A stretch of 64,000 bases of DNA. Origin: Chryseobacterium joostei (lineage in GTDB: Bacteria; Bacteroidota; Bacteroidia; Flavobacteriales; Weeksellaceae). Position 1 is the stretch's first letter; each line of letters opens with the position of its first letter. Positions 8,873 to 16,590 of the stretch are shown here, piece after piece. The DNA lies in contig NZ_CP033926.1 in the NCBI RefSeq assembly GCF_003815775.1, positions 2,604,001-2,668,000 on the forward strand. Reading direction: 5' to 3'. The translations under genes were made by a program, and so were the position numbers. The notes under the pieces were generated by a model. That model had not been told where the DNA came from, did not search any database, and worked only from the letters and a program-made list of their open reading frames with translations.

Positions 8873-10822
8873 TTAAATAATTACATTTAATTGTTTAACC
8901 ATATATTCTATTTTTTGAACTTTTTCCTTCATATTTTTATTATTTAGTTTCCTTTTTTCGAAAATGAATTCTATTTTTAATTTATCTTTTAAAAGCTTTT
9001 TTGATTGATTTGAAATCAAATCTTTATTACTAACCAATATTGATAATAATGAAAATAAATCATCATAATTTAAAATTAATTCTTGTTCCGCATATTCTTT
9101 AAGTTCTGGCATTACCTGAGAACTAACAAGTAACATTAAATGTAATGGCTGCTGATAATATTCAGAATTATCAACTTGTGAATACTTATTTTGGACTAAT
9201 AATATATCTAAAAACTCCTTGAAAAAATTTTCAGGTACAACATCTTTAAAGCTTTCCTTATATTCAAAAAGGAATGTAATTCCACAATAAATAAAAGTCT
9301 CCTTCATAATAGAATTAAAATCAATTCCTTTTGGATTCCATCCTTGATGAGTTATTTTAAACTGTCTTATTATGCTTTGCGACCTTAATACTGGATTATC
9401 ATCTAAACTAACTAAAAAGCCAATTCCTTTCATCGACTTTAAATATATTTCTGAATAAGATTTATCCCAAAAGAATCTATCTGAATTTACAAAACTTAAA
9501 ATACTCTTAAGCAAGTTAGAAACAAACAAATTTGACTCATTATCTTTAATTAAATCCACATAAAAATTGAATTTTTGTAGATTAAGAGAATCTTGATCAA
9601 AATCTTCTTTATGCTTAAAATGTAATTTGTATGTATTTGTTAGCAATTCTAATTCTTCATTATACAATTTGCCCAACTGACTATCATTAACATTTGGTTT
9701 ATAACTAAAAATCCAATCTTGAATCTCGGAGCTTTTAGTTTGATCTACTAAAGTTTTTATAAATTCTTCATAATATTTAGGTCTTTCTAATAGCCATTCT
9801 TTATAACACTTTTGACCTTGTACAAACAGAAATTCATTTGTTGGTGTAATTCTATCTGTATTTTCATAAAATGCTAATTGTTCTGTAAGTCTGCGGGATT
9901 TTTCAAAAAAATTTCTTGCAAAAATTAAAAGGAGAATATTTAAATCTGATCCTATATTAACTTTTTTAGATGTTAGAATATGTAATAATTCTAAATATTT
10001 TTTCGGATCAAAAGGATGTAAAGTTTGAAAGATACAATCTTGAATTATTGTTAATTGTAAGTTATCCCAAAGCTTAATCCATAATGAAATGTTTTTTTTA
10101 AAAAGTAATTGTGATTTGAAACTATATTCTCGATTAAGACTAATATAATCTGAATTTCTTGTTGTCTTGTGTATATGTTCCCAAATTTTATCATCTATGT
10201 TGTCTGCTATGATATGTTGCCTATCTAAAAGTGTTTTATCGAAAGTTCTTATAATACTCCAAATATTTTCAGAATTTACTTTTACATTTGTCCATTCCTC
10301 TTCACTCTTAATCCAATCTCTCGGAATATTTTCTATTAAATAATTTTGAAAACTAAATAACATCTCAGTTTTTTCAATTACATCTAATAATACTTTAACC
10401 GAACTAAATCGTGAATCTTTAACTACAGCTAAAGCCAACCTTTTCTCTAACCACGTATGAATATAGTTTTGTATTATATATTTCTCATCATTAAAACCGT
10501 CTTTATCAAAAATTCTAGAAACAAACTTATTCAATACGCGTTGAAATAAATTCTTTTCTGAATTTGATTCACAATATTGTTTATAAAAAAAATTTTGAGA
10601 TAATATTTTACTTAAAGAAGTTTCAATTTGAGAAAAATTGATGTTAGAAAATTCTTTCTTATTATCACCAGATGTTAGTAAAAATTCTATATTTATCTTA
10701 ATAAATGGCTCTATAAGATCATGTAAACATAATTCTCGATCTAAAGATTCCACAAATTCATACTCAATATATTTTTGTTCTAAAGTATAAAAATCATATT
10801 TATAAAAGATTTCTTTATCCAT
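8873..10822 (-). CDS. Large helical protein of unknown family in the defence operon
   Basis: I do not recognise this protein. From the ATG at 10822 (MDKEIFYKYDF) it has 649 residues. That start leaves 5 nt after the preceding stop, while an upstream in-frame ATG at 10876 would overlap the PLD gene by 49 nt. The sequence is rich in Leu, Ile, Lys, Asn and aromatics, with long predicted helices and no visible catalytic signature, signal peptide or membrane span. The C-terminal 45 residues are Lys-rich (KRKLNNKNMKEK). Its size and all-alpha look would suit a scaffold or sensor with helical repeats, but that is a guess. Tight packing between the PLD and SMEK genes implies it belongs to the same system. 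Confidence 0.6.
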   Translation of the reverse strand: MDKEIFYKYDFYTLEQKYIEYEFVESLDRELCLHDLIEPFIKINIEFLLTSGDNKKEFSNINFSQIETSLSKILSQNFFYKQYCESNSEKNLFQRVLNKFVSRIFDKDGFNDEKYIIQNYIHTWLEKRLALAVVKDSRFSSVKVLLDVIEKTEMLFSFQNYLIENIPRDWIKSEEEWTNVKVNSENIWSIIRTFDKTLLDRQHIIADNIDDKIWEHIHKTTRNSDYISLNREYSFKSQLLFKKNISLWIKLWDNLQLTIIQDCIFQTLHPFDPKKYLELLHILTSKKVNIGSDLNILLLIFARNFFEKSRRLTEQLAFYENTDRITPTNEFLFVQGQKCYKEWLLERPKYYEEFIKTLVDQTKSSEIQDWIFSYKPNVNDSQLGKLYNEELELLTNTYKLHFKHKEDFDQDSLNLQKFNFYVDLIKDNESNLFVSNLLKSILSFVNSDRFFWDKSYSEIYLKSMKGIGFLVSLDDNPVLRSQSIIRQFKITHQGWNPKGIDFNSIMKETFIYCGITFLFEYKESFKDVVPENFFKEFLDILLVQNKYSQVDNSEYYQQPLHLMLLVSSQVMPELKEYAEQELILNYDDLFSLLSILVSNKDLISNQSKKLLKDKLKIEFIFEKRKLNNKNMKEKVQKIEYMVKQLNVII

Positions 10823-10827
10823 AATTA

Positions 10828-11418
10828 TTAGTGTAGAAATGTTAATGGAATCTGATGTCTCATAGAAAGATTCCAATACTGTTTAAATATTGATATAATA
10901 AATTTTTTTGTATTATCATTTTGGACTCTAAATATTCCTGTTGATTGTTCAGACTTAATATGATAACCCACTGAGCTTCCTACTAAATACACTTCAGAAT
11001 CATCAATTATTAAAAAGCGATCATGAAAATAACGATCTCCTTGGTTTAATATATCCCCTCTATTTATAACTCTTAACCCAAATCTGCAATCTTTAATTGG
11101 TGGAATTACAATTTTTAATGCATTTTTCACTTCAGTAAGATATGTCTCAGGACCATCTAATCCTTTTGATGTTAATATTTTAATCGTAATATCATTTTTA
11201 AGATTGATAAAAATATCTTGATCATTACCTGGAGACTTCACATTAAAATAAGGATCCCAAATAATAATCTCACTATTCGCATTATTAATCAATTGCTGAT
11301 ATAATAAAGGAGCATCCGAAGGGTAAGAACCTTTATGATAAAACCAATATTCATTTTGCCCACATTCGTGCATTCTTAAAGCAGAATTAACTGGATCTGT
11401 TGAAAAATCCTTACTCAT
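10828..11418 (-). CDS. Stand-alone PLD-family protein, probable nuclease
   Basis: This 196-residue protein has a single phospholipase D signature, HDRFLIID (His132, Arg134, Asp139; HxRx4D, a K-to-R variant of HxKx4D), followed by VGSS (147-149). The upstream strand-turn IIIWDPYFN (51-59) is typical of bacterial PLD nucleases. With only one HKD motif it would need to dimerise to form an active site, as single-motif nucleases such as Nuc and BfiI do. Its start overlaps the stop of the preceding PLD-containing gene by 8 nt, so translation is probably coupled. It may pair with that neighbour. Nuclease activity is inferred from the family; some PLD-like domains act on lipids. Confidence 0.8.
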   Translation of the reverse strand: MSKDFSTDPVNSALRMHECGQNEYWFYHKGSYPSDAPLLYQQLINNANSEIIIWDPYFNVKSPGNDQDIFINLKNDITIKILTSKGLDGPETYLTEVKNALKIVIPPIKDCRFGLRVINRGDILNQGDRYFHDRFLIIDDSEVYLVGSSVGYHIKSEQSTGIFRVQNDNTKKFIISIFKQYWNLSMRHQIPLTFLH

Positions 11419-12976
11419 TAGTCAGCTCATTTGCGTAATCAACTATATTCTGAGAATATTCCTCTGAATGAAACCATTTTTCAATTTCTTTAATGATTAA
11501 TGTTCCAGAAGCTTTGGGTATTTTTGCAATACAAGTCGCTCTATTTCCAATTTCATTAAAAGAGCTCCCAATAAACCAAATATATTTGTCAACAACAATA
11601 AATCTGTCATGCATAATACTTTCACCTCTAAGAGTACGAACTACAATATCAGTGAATGGTTTGTCGTTGTAATTTTTAATTATTTCCGTTATTTTTTTAG
11701 CTTTTATTTTTGAGATAAACTGTTTACTATTTAGAATATTAATTTGTACATTAGAATTTTTAATATGAAAAGCATAATCAATAATATCCATTTCAGAAAA
11801 ATAGGGATCACAAATATAACAACTATCTTTAGCGTTATTTAGGATTTCTCTAATTGAAAATTTTGCTTTTTCCTTTAGCTCATTTTTTTCAAGATCACTT
11901 TTGGCACCAGGGTAAAATATGAATTCTTTAGATTTTTCATCTCGTATGTGTTGCCTTTTATTTTCCGCATCTTTAAAATAATATTCGGAATTCAATTTTT
12001 CGGAATTTCCGATCGAAAAAGGATTGACATCAGAAAATTTTTCTATTGTAAATTCCTCACTACCTTTTTCTGTTTCGATTTTTACATGAAAATCACTATT
12101 TTTTATTAAGGTGTTAAATTTAATACTTTTTAAAAATGTTGCCGGTTCATGCACAGCTATCAAATCATTATCTTGATTATAAACTCTTAATTCAAACAGA
12201 TTAGGCTCATGCGGAAGCTCTATTAATCCAATTGTATTTTCAATTTTAAAAGTTTTATCCAAAGCTATAGCGTCACCATGCTTGTCTATGATCCTAAAAA
12301 TCATAGGTTCAAATAAATTTTTCCTTTGATATATTTTATAAAAAATCCCGACAGGATTCAAAGAAAGGCTAATATCAATATCTGTAAAATAAGGGTTGGG
12401 GGCAGACAAATATATATTTCCTAAATGTTCTCTTTTTTGAACAATATCAAAACCTAACCAGTCAAGTGTTAAACTTTGTAAAGCCAACATCTCTTTTGAG
12501 ATGCTTGATGATATAAATTGATTTTCAACTCTACGTTCAAAATCAATTTGACACCATACTAATATGCCCGACTTCCTTTTGGGTAATATAGATGCTAGGC
12601 CATCTCCATGAAAATTTGGAGATAGAATTAAAGGATATTTTCCTGTAGGCTCAGGAATAAAAGATGAGTTTGTAAAATATATTTTTTCATCATTGATTTT
12701 ATAGTTTTCAAAAGGAGCATTAAAGATACTAATAGCATCGTCCACTGAATTTATTTCATCAATAACAATATAGAAATTATAATCTCCTAATTTAGATTTT
12801 TTAGCCCTAACAAAATTTTTTTTCCATTCATCATTTGGAATACTATATGGATATTCATCTTCATTTTGCAATTCAATAACAGAAAATAAATGAATCCAGT
12901 TCTTACTAATTAAATCTTGCGCTAAAAGAGAAGTCCTTATAGCTTTTGTATAATACTTTTTTAATTTTTCTATCAT
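11411..12976 (-). CDS. VPA1262-like protein with C-terminal PLD domain
   Basis: This 521-residue protein is the first gene of the operon. Residues about 1-290 resemble, from memory, the N-terminal domain of the VPA1262 family, including SPNFHGDGLASILP and SLSLNPVGIFYKIYQR. Residues about 375-500 form a PLD-like domain with CYICDPYFSE (386-395), MHDRFIVVD (His456, Arg458, Asp463) and IGSSFN (469-474). The HxRx4D and GSS signatures mirror those of the next protein, suggesting the two PLD domains combine in one complex. The gene overlaps the following PLD gene by 8 nt. A 110-nt AT-rich gap separates it from the upstream membrane-protein gene, with no convincing TAnnTTTG box, so the operon promoter is unresolved. 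Confidence 0.72.
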   Translation of the reverse strand: MIEKLKKYYTKAIRTSLLAQDLISKNWIHLFSVIELQNEDEYPYSIPNDEWKKNFVRAKKSKLGDYNFYIVIDEINSVDDAISIFNAPFENYKINDEKIYFTNSSFIPEPTGKYPLILSPNFHGDGLASILPKRKSGILVWCQIDFERRVENQFISSSISKEMLALQSLTLDWLGFDIVQKREHLGNIYLSAPNPYFTDIDISLSLNPVGIFYKIYQRKNLFEPMIFRIIDKHGDAIALDKTFKIENTIGLIELPHEPNLFELRVYNQDNDLIAVHEPATFLKSIKFNTLIKNSDFHVKIETEKGSEEFTIEKFSDVNPFSIGNSEKLNSEYYFKDAENKRQHIRDEKSKEFIFYPGAKSDLEKNELKEKAKFSIREILNNAKDSCYICDPYFSEMDIIDYAFHIKNSNVQINILNSKQFISKIKAKKITEIIKNYNDKPFTDIVVRTLRGESIMHDRFIVVDKYIWFIGSSFNEIGNRATCIAKIPKASGTLIIKEIEKWFHSEEYSQNIVDYANELTNE

Positions 12977-13086
12977 TTTTTACCAAAAATGAAATTTATA
13001 AAAAAAATATGATGTAAAGTATTTCAACTCATAAAATTAAATTTAATTATACAAAATTTCATATTGTTAGGACTAAAACTTCTAGT

Positions 13087-13824
13087 TTAATACTTATTCC
13101 ATCTTACTGCATGAGTAAACTTTTTATTATCATTATTATAAAATTCAAGAACATCATTATTCAAAACAAAATATTCTCCTTGACTCACATCTTCTTTGTA
13201 ATTATATCTTATTCCATTTTTAGAATTTATTTTTTCAACTTCATTATCCATAAATTCTCCATCTTTAAAAGTAGTTCTAATAAATGTTTTTCCGTTATGC
13301 TCATAAATGGTATATAGAGAGAATGTATAATCTTTTTCGTTAAAAATTCCAATAATATCGCCCTCGACTTTTTGCGCTTTAAATAGCATTTGATTATCTT
13401 CTGTGTTAGTAGAGCCATTAATGGAAACCTCTAATTCAGGATCAAAATGGCTTGTTGCCCATGCTAAAATACTATTCTCATTATCTTTTAAATTGTAGAA
13501 AATATAAAAACGTCTTTGTTTATCTTTACTATTGTAAAGTTCTTCAGCTAAAGTTGCCAATTGCCCTTCTGTGAGCTTTTGGTTGATTTCTACCTGATAC
13601 TGATTTTTTTCAACATTGGGGTTACTTTCATCCTTGATAATTCTGTACTCAAAATTTTCAGGTAAATCTTCTTTTGTGTAGTTGCCGATAGTGGCACTTG
13701 AACTGCCTTCGAAAATGAGTTTTACAAGAAAAAAAATTAAGGCAGTAAAAATAAGGAGAATAAAAATTACTGCTTTGTTAGGTTTTGGGTTGGTCGGTTT
13801 GTTGGCTTTTGGATTTTTTTCCAT
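13087..13824 (-). CDS. Single-pass membrane protein of unknown function
   Basis: I do not recognise this 245-residue protein. A Lys/Pro/Asn-rich N-terminus (PKANKPTNPKPNK) is followed by one hydrophobic segment at about residues 19-40 (VIFILLIFTALIFFLVKLIF). The rest is a soluble domain of about 200 residues with alternating polar and hydrophobic segments that looks beta-rich, with no Cys. By the positive-inside rule the N-terminus is probably cytoplasmic and the bulk periplasmic. It lies upstream of the PLD operon in the same orientation, 110 nt away, and downstream of a strongly structured leader and a promoter box. It could be an accessory of the element or of the defence operon. Confidence 0.65.
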   Translation of the reverse strand: MEKNPKANKPTNPKPNKAVIFILLIFTALIFFLVKLIFEGSSSATIGNYTKEDLPENFEYRIIKDESNPNVEKNQYQVEINQKLTEGQLATLAEELYNSKDKQRRFYIFYNLKDNENSILAWATSHFDPELEVSINGSTNTEDNQMLFKAQKVEGDIIGIFNEKDYTFSLYTIYEHNGKTFIRTTFKDGEFMDNEVEKINSKNGIRYNYKEDVSQGEYFVLNNDVLEFYNNDNKKFTHAVRWNKY

Positions 13825-13846
13825 TTTGCATATTATTTATATCCTT

Positions 13847-14019
13847 AATGTCCCAAATTGGATGTTAGTATAAATAATCAGCGTGGGACATTTCCTATCT
13901 GCCAACAACGTCCGACCAAGAACGCATACACATAATAAGAAAGCCCACGCCTTTACGTGTGCAAATCTTATTCTTAGTGTATTATAAAAACTTGGTCGGT
14001 TTAGTTGGACAAGAATAAG
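13847..14019 (-). ncRNA. Strongly structured leader or small RNA candidate
   Basis: Several perfect inverted repeats are packed here. AATGTCCCA (13847-13855) pairs with TGGGACATT (13884-13892). CCGACCAAG (13912-13920) pairs with CTTGGTCGG (13991-13999) and encloses ATACAC/GTGTAT (13926-13931, 13977-13982), AATAAGA/TCTTATT (13934-13940, 13966-13972) and CACG/CGTG (13946-13949, 13956-13959), giving one nested 88-nt hairpin. Competing pairings exist: GCGTGGG (13881-13887) with CCCACGC (13944-13950), and CTTATTCTT (13967-13975) with AAGAATAAG (14011-14019). A -7 box at 14058-14065 would transcribe this region leftwards as the leader of the membrane-protein gene. It could be a switchable leader, an independent RNA or a DNA-processing site. 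I know no family that it matches. Confidence 0.5.
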
Positions 14020-14057
14020 TACGCTTGTATGTTATTTTTTGCTTTTATTTCATATTG

Positions 14058-14065
14058 CAAATATA
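14058..14065 (-). promoter_or_regulatory. -7 box upstream of the structured leader
   Basis: On the minus strand TATATTTG matches TAnnTTTG. Transcription would begin near 14050 and run through the inverted repeats to the membrane-protein start codon at 13824, giving a leader of about 225 nt. A TTGACA-like sequence lies about 12 nt upstream, closer than the canonical 19-nt spacing. Confidence 0.45.
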
Positions 14066-14210
14066 TAGTAATTATGTCAAAGAGAATTATTTTTTAGTCG
14101 CTGTAAGGGTCTTTTGAACGTATGCAGTACAATGCCACTGTCTACGTATTGCTTTGTTGTAATAACAACTGGCGGAGACATCAATCGAGTACCCTGCCTA
14201 CTTGATTTCT

Positions 14211-14492
14211 TTAATTCAGATTTAATGCCTTATCCGTATGTATGCGTTTATTATATGTAAATATTTGTCTATCTTCAGGCATGTATGCTCTCATAAAAGA
14301 TTGTGTTGGTATGTGCTGACGTGAGAATTCTGTGTTTTTATGTATTGTCATGGCTGCTGCCAATGTCTTTAGATTGTCATATAGGCTTTTTCTCGTTTTG
14401 TTGTATATATTTGTACGCCTTGTTTCTGTCTTATCGCCAACTCCTATGCCATAGTGTCTGTGTATGAGTGTTAACGCTACAATGAATGTTCC
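14211..14492 (-). pseudogene. Open frame without a start codon, possible gene remnant
   Basis: On the minus strand a 93-codon frame is open from 14492 to a TAA at 14211-14213. Its product has natural-looking composition, for example HRHYGIGVGDKTETRR, KSLYDNLKTLAAAM and SFMRAYMPEDRQIFTYNKR. There is no usable ATG, GTG or TTG at its 5' end. An ATG at 14496 lies in the adjacent frame and meets a stop after about 21 codons. A frameshift just after that ATG would join the two. I therefore suspect a broken small gene rather than chance. I do not recognise the family. It lies between a terminator and the promoter of the structured leader. Confidence 0.35.
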
Positions 14493-14522
14493 TCATGTAA
14501 CAATCAATAAGTTACTGTAAGC

Positions 14523-14568
14523 AAAAAATTAAGACAGTGCAGTACGTTGCGCACTGCCTATAATTTTT
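14523..14568. terminator. Bidirectional hairpin terminator
   Basis: AAAAATTA and TAATTTTT flank CAGTGC and GCACTG, giving a long stem with A and T tracts on both sides. On the minus strand it follows the DUF1737-like gene by about 45 nt. It would separate the replication or maintenance genes from the cargo side. Confidence 0.6.
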
Positions 14569-14612
14569 ACTTTGCACGGATTTCAATTTTGTTATATTTT
14601 TTGTAATTGTTG

Positions 14613-14768
14613 TTATTTTTTTATTTTCTTTTGGAGCATCTGAACAAGGAAATTATCACTATCAATACAGAGATTTCCTTTTAACATCCAGCCATTTGAA
14701 AAATGTTTATTGATTTCTGTTTCAAAGTCTTTTAAATTAGTGTCGCGGATTACTTTAATAGTTTTCAT
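14613..14768 (-). CDS. DUF1737-like small protein
   Basis: A 51-codon gene runs from ATG 14768 to TAA 14613. The product starts MKTIKVIRDTNLKDFETEIN, continues with NGWMLKGNLCID and ends NFLVQMLQKKIKK. The pattern of a short strand, a helix ending in GW-x-L-x-G, and a final strand with Q-M matches the DUF1737 fold, which is usually about 50-60 residues. Function is unknown. It follows the DUF3987 gene in the same direction, 125 nt downstream, and precedes a terminator, so it may be the last gene of the maintenance operon. It is too short for usual length filters. Confidence 0.6.
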   Translation of the reverse strand: MKTIKVIRDTNLKDFETEINKHFSNGWMLKGNLCIDSDNFLVQMLQKKIKK

Positions 14769-14820
14769 AATTTTATTTTTTTTAATTAATTTGAATTTTT
14801 CGGTGAATTAAATTATTTTA

Positions 14821-14886
14821 GCACTTTGCATTTTTAGCACTTTTAACACTTTAAGTTTTCCAAAATGCAAATAATGTTGAAAGTGC
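14821..14886. repeat. GCACTTT direct repeats with an inverted repeat
   Basis: Three direct copies of (G/A)(C)ACTTT occur at 14821, 14837 and 14846, and two inverted copies (AAAGTGC near 14880, then AGAGTGC) follow. GCACTTTGCATTTT (14821-14834) is mirrored by AAAATGCA (14862-14869) and AAAGTGC (14880-14886). The array lies immediately after the DUF3987 gene stop. It could be a terminator with unusual repetition or an iteron-like site for element replication. Confidence 0.45.
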
Positions 14887-14893
14887 AGAGTGC

Positions 14894-16249
14894 TTATGTA
14901 GTTTTTACAATTTTTTTCTCATAAAAACCATGTTGAAGTCTTTTAAATAAAATTTCGTCTTTTAAGAATTCTTTAGTTTGTCTTACCCCAATATTATATG
15001 ACATGCATAATTTAGTGGCATCTGCAGTAGCAAACTTATTATTTAAAGCTTCATAAAAATTTCTTTTATTCTCTGTCAAAGATTTCAAATAAGTTGTTGG
15101 GTTTTGGATGATTTGAAGAACTTTAAAAGAGCAATTAATATAATAATTACATAATTTTTTTGCCCCTTCAACTGCTTTCAATCCTATACTGTTACTCTTA
15201 GGATTTTCCATTATTTGCAGTATCAAAGCTAAACGTATAAAATGATTATCGTATTTTGACAATATTTCACCTTTTATACTATCGTGATGTTCATTTACTA
15301 AATCGCAATTGTTTTTATTCCATCCTAACCAAAAGTCTTTAGCTTCATCACTCCACTCCAATATTTTGGTATTTAATATCCCTTTGTTTTCAATAATATT
15401 TGAATTATCAATATAATCCGTAATAAATTGAGTGTAGTCATTAAATAAATTTTCATCCATCTCATTATCGTTAATTGGTTGTTTATGAACATTATCAGGA
15501 TAAGCAAATAAAAATCTTTGATAAAATCCATTATCCAATTTTTGTGAGGTAAATAATCTTCCCAACATTCTTGGTTGTACCCCACCAATAATAGATAAAA
15601 ATGGAGTTTCTATAAATAGTGGGATTGGTTGACCAATTCTGTCAATTGTTGTAGGTTTATTACTCCATGTTGTAAGAAAATTACTTTGCTGATCGCTCTT
15701 AGAATAATTATTAATACCATCTAAAAAAGTTGGCAATTCATCACTAATTATAGTACAACCTCTAGGGTTTTCGTTCAATCTTTTAAATAAGGCCTCAGGA
15801 GTGCAATTTGTAAGAATAAGCTTCTTTAGCATCGGTTCTTCTACCTTTGGAACATTTTTCTTTTCCGTTTTTGTAAGACTTTCATATTCATTAAATTTTT
15901 TACGTTGAGTTTCAAAAACTTTATGGTTAATGCTGTCTATACGCCTTAATGGATCAAAAATAGTACTTATTGGATGTGATTTATTGGCTCCTGCCTTTCC
16001 GACAATGCAACAGTAAAGTGATGCAAATTCAGACCATAAAGGTCGTACGTTAACTTTGACACTCGTTCCCATTACTGCTGAAGTAGCAACGAGAATTGCA
16101 GATGCAGTATAATCAATAGGATAATTTAATGATTTATCTAATTCAAGAGTTAATTCTTTAAAAAGTTGAGGAAAGGCATCAATAGGAAAAAGATTATGGT
16201 CTGTGTTTTCGTTATCTAACATAATCATTGCTTTAATTTTGTTAGACAT
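14894..16249 (-). CDS. DUF3987 family ATPase
   Basis: This 451-residue protein fits DUF3987, a P-loop family common in Bacteroidetes integrative elements and related to primase-helicase regions. The Walker A-like motif is CIVGKAGANKSHP (Gly84 to Ser91), with the NKS variant of the family. The Walker B-like motif is CTIISDELP (Asp170, Glu171). The segment IGGVQPRMLGRLF (about 235-247) is also typical. The family often helps element replication, but its biochemistry is poorly defined. The start overlaps the stop of the HTH gene by 25 nt, so the two are probably co-translated. A small C-terminal winged-helix-like region (ATKLCMSYNIGVRQTKEFL) may bind DNA. Confidence 0.82.
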   Translation of the reverse strand: MSNKIKAMIMLDNENTDHNLFPIDAFPQLFKELTLELDKSLNYPIDYTASAILVATSAVMGTSVKVNVRPLWSEFASLYCCIVGKAGANKSHPISTIFDPLRRIDSINHKVFETQRKKFNEYESLTKTEKKNVPKVEEPMLKKLILTNCTPEALFKRLNENPRGCTIISDELPTFLDGINNYSKSDQQSNFLTTWSNKPTTIDRIGQPIPLFIETPFLSIIGGVQPRMLGRLFTSQKLDNGFYQRFLFAYPDNVHKQPINDNEMDENLFNDYTQFITDYIDNSNIIENKGILNTKILEWSDEAKDFWLGWNKNNCDLVNEHHDSIKGEILSKYDNHFIRLALILQIMENPKSNSIGLKAVEGAKKLCNYYINCSFKVLQIIQNPTTYLKSLTENKRNFYEALNNKFATADATKLCMSYNIGVRQTKEFLKDEILFKRLQHGFYEKKIVKTT

Positions 16250-16509
16250 TCCATTATTTCTGAACGTTTAAAGTATCTTTTATTATGAATTGAGTAACAT
16301 GGAATTTTGCCACCCTTAACCCACCTCCAAAGTGTAGTATGATTGATTTTTAGAAACTCACAAGTTTCTTCATATGTAAGTAATACTTCTTGATTTTGTA
16401 AATCAAAACTTTTTTTGAAGTTTTCTAATTGAGTTTTAATTCCCTCTTGTAATAAATCAGACAATTCATTTGGAGTTGTCTGAATCATTTGTAAAAAACC
16501 ATTTTTCAT
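16225..16509 (-). CDS. Helix-turn-helix protein, excisionase-like
   Basis: This 94-residue protein has a C-terminal MerR/excisionase-type HTH at about residues 43-90: LTYEETCEFLKINHTTLWRWVKGGKIPCYSIHNKRYFKRSEI, shown here only as its boundaries and key WRWVKxGKIP core. The family includes directionality factors that bend DNA at attachment sites and regulators of element genes. The N-terminal half is a short amphipathic region. It overlaps the DUF3987 gene and lies downstream of a -7 box (16529-16536) with an adjacent inverted repeat that it might bind. Confidence 0.78.
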   Translation of the reverse strand: MKNGFLQMIQTTPNELSDLLQEGIKTQLENFKKSFDLQNQEVLLTYEETCEFLKINHTTLWRWVKGGKIPCYSIHNKRYFKRSEIMECLTKLKQ

Positions 16510-16528
16510 AGTTGCAAATATTATACTG

Positions 16529-16536
16529 CAAATCTA
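16529..16536 (-). promoter_or_regulatory. -7 box of the HTH-DUF3987 operon
   Basis: On the minus strand TAGATTTG matches TAnnTTTG and lies 20 nt upstream of the HTH gene start codon. A second, imperfect box (AATATTTG) lies closer to the start. Confidence 0.5.
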
Positions 16537-16564
16537 TTATATGATTTTTCAAGGGAACGGAACA

Positions 16565-16590
16565 ATAACGTTCTTTTTATGGAACGTTAT
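16565..16590. promoter_or_regulatory. Perfect inverted repeat, possible operator
   Basis: ATAACGTTC (16565-16573) and GAACGTTAT (16582-16590) form a perfect 9-bp inverted repeat with an 8-bp spacer. A related GGAACGGAAC sequence lies next to it at about 16555. It spans the stop codon of the 183-residue protein gene and sits about 30 bp upstream of the HTH gene -7 box. It could be a regulator-binding site or a weak terminator; it has no long T-tract. Confidence 0.45.

Noticed and set aside
13111..13317. Several 60-70 codon frames opposite the membrane-protein gene
   Set aside because: They are antisense or out of frame shadows of the 245-residue protein and low in complexity.
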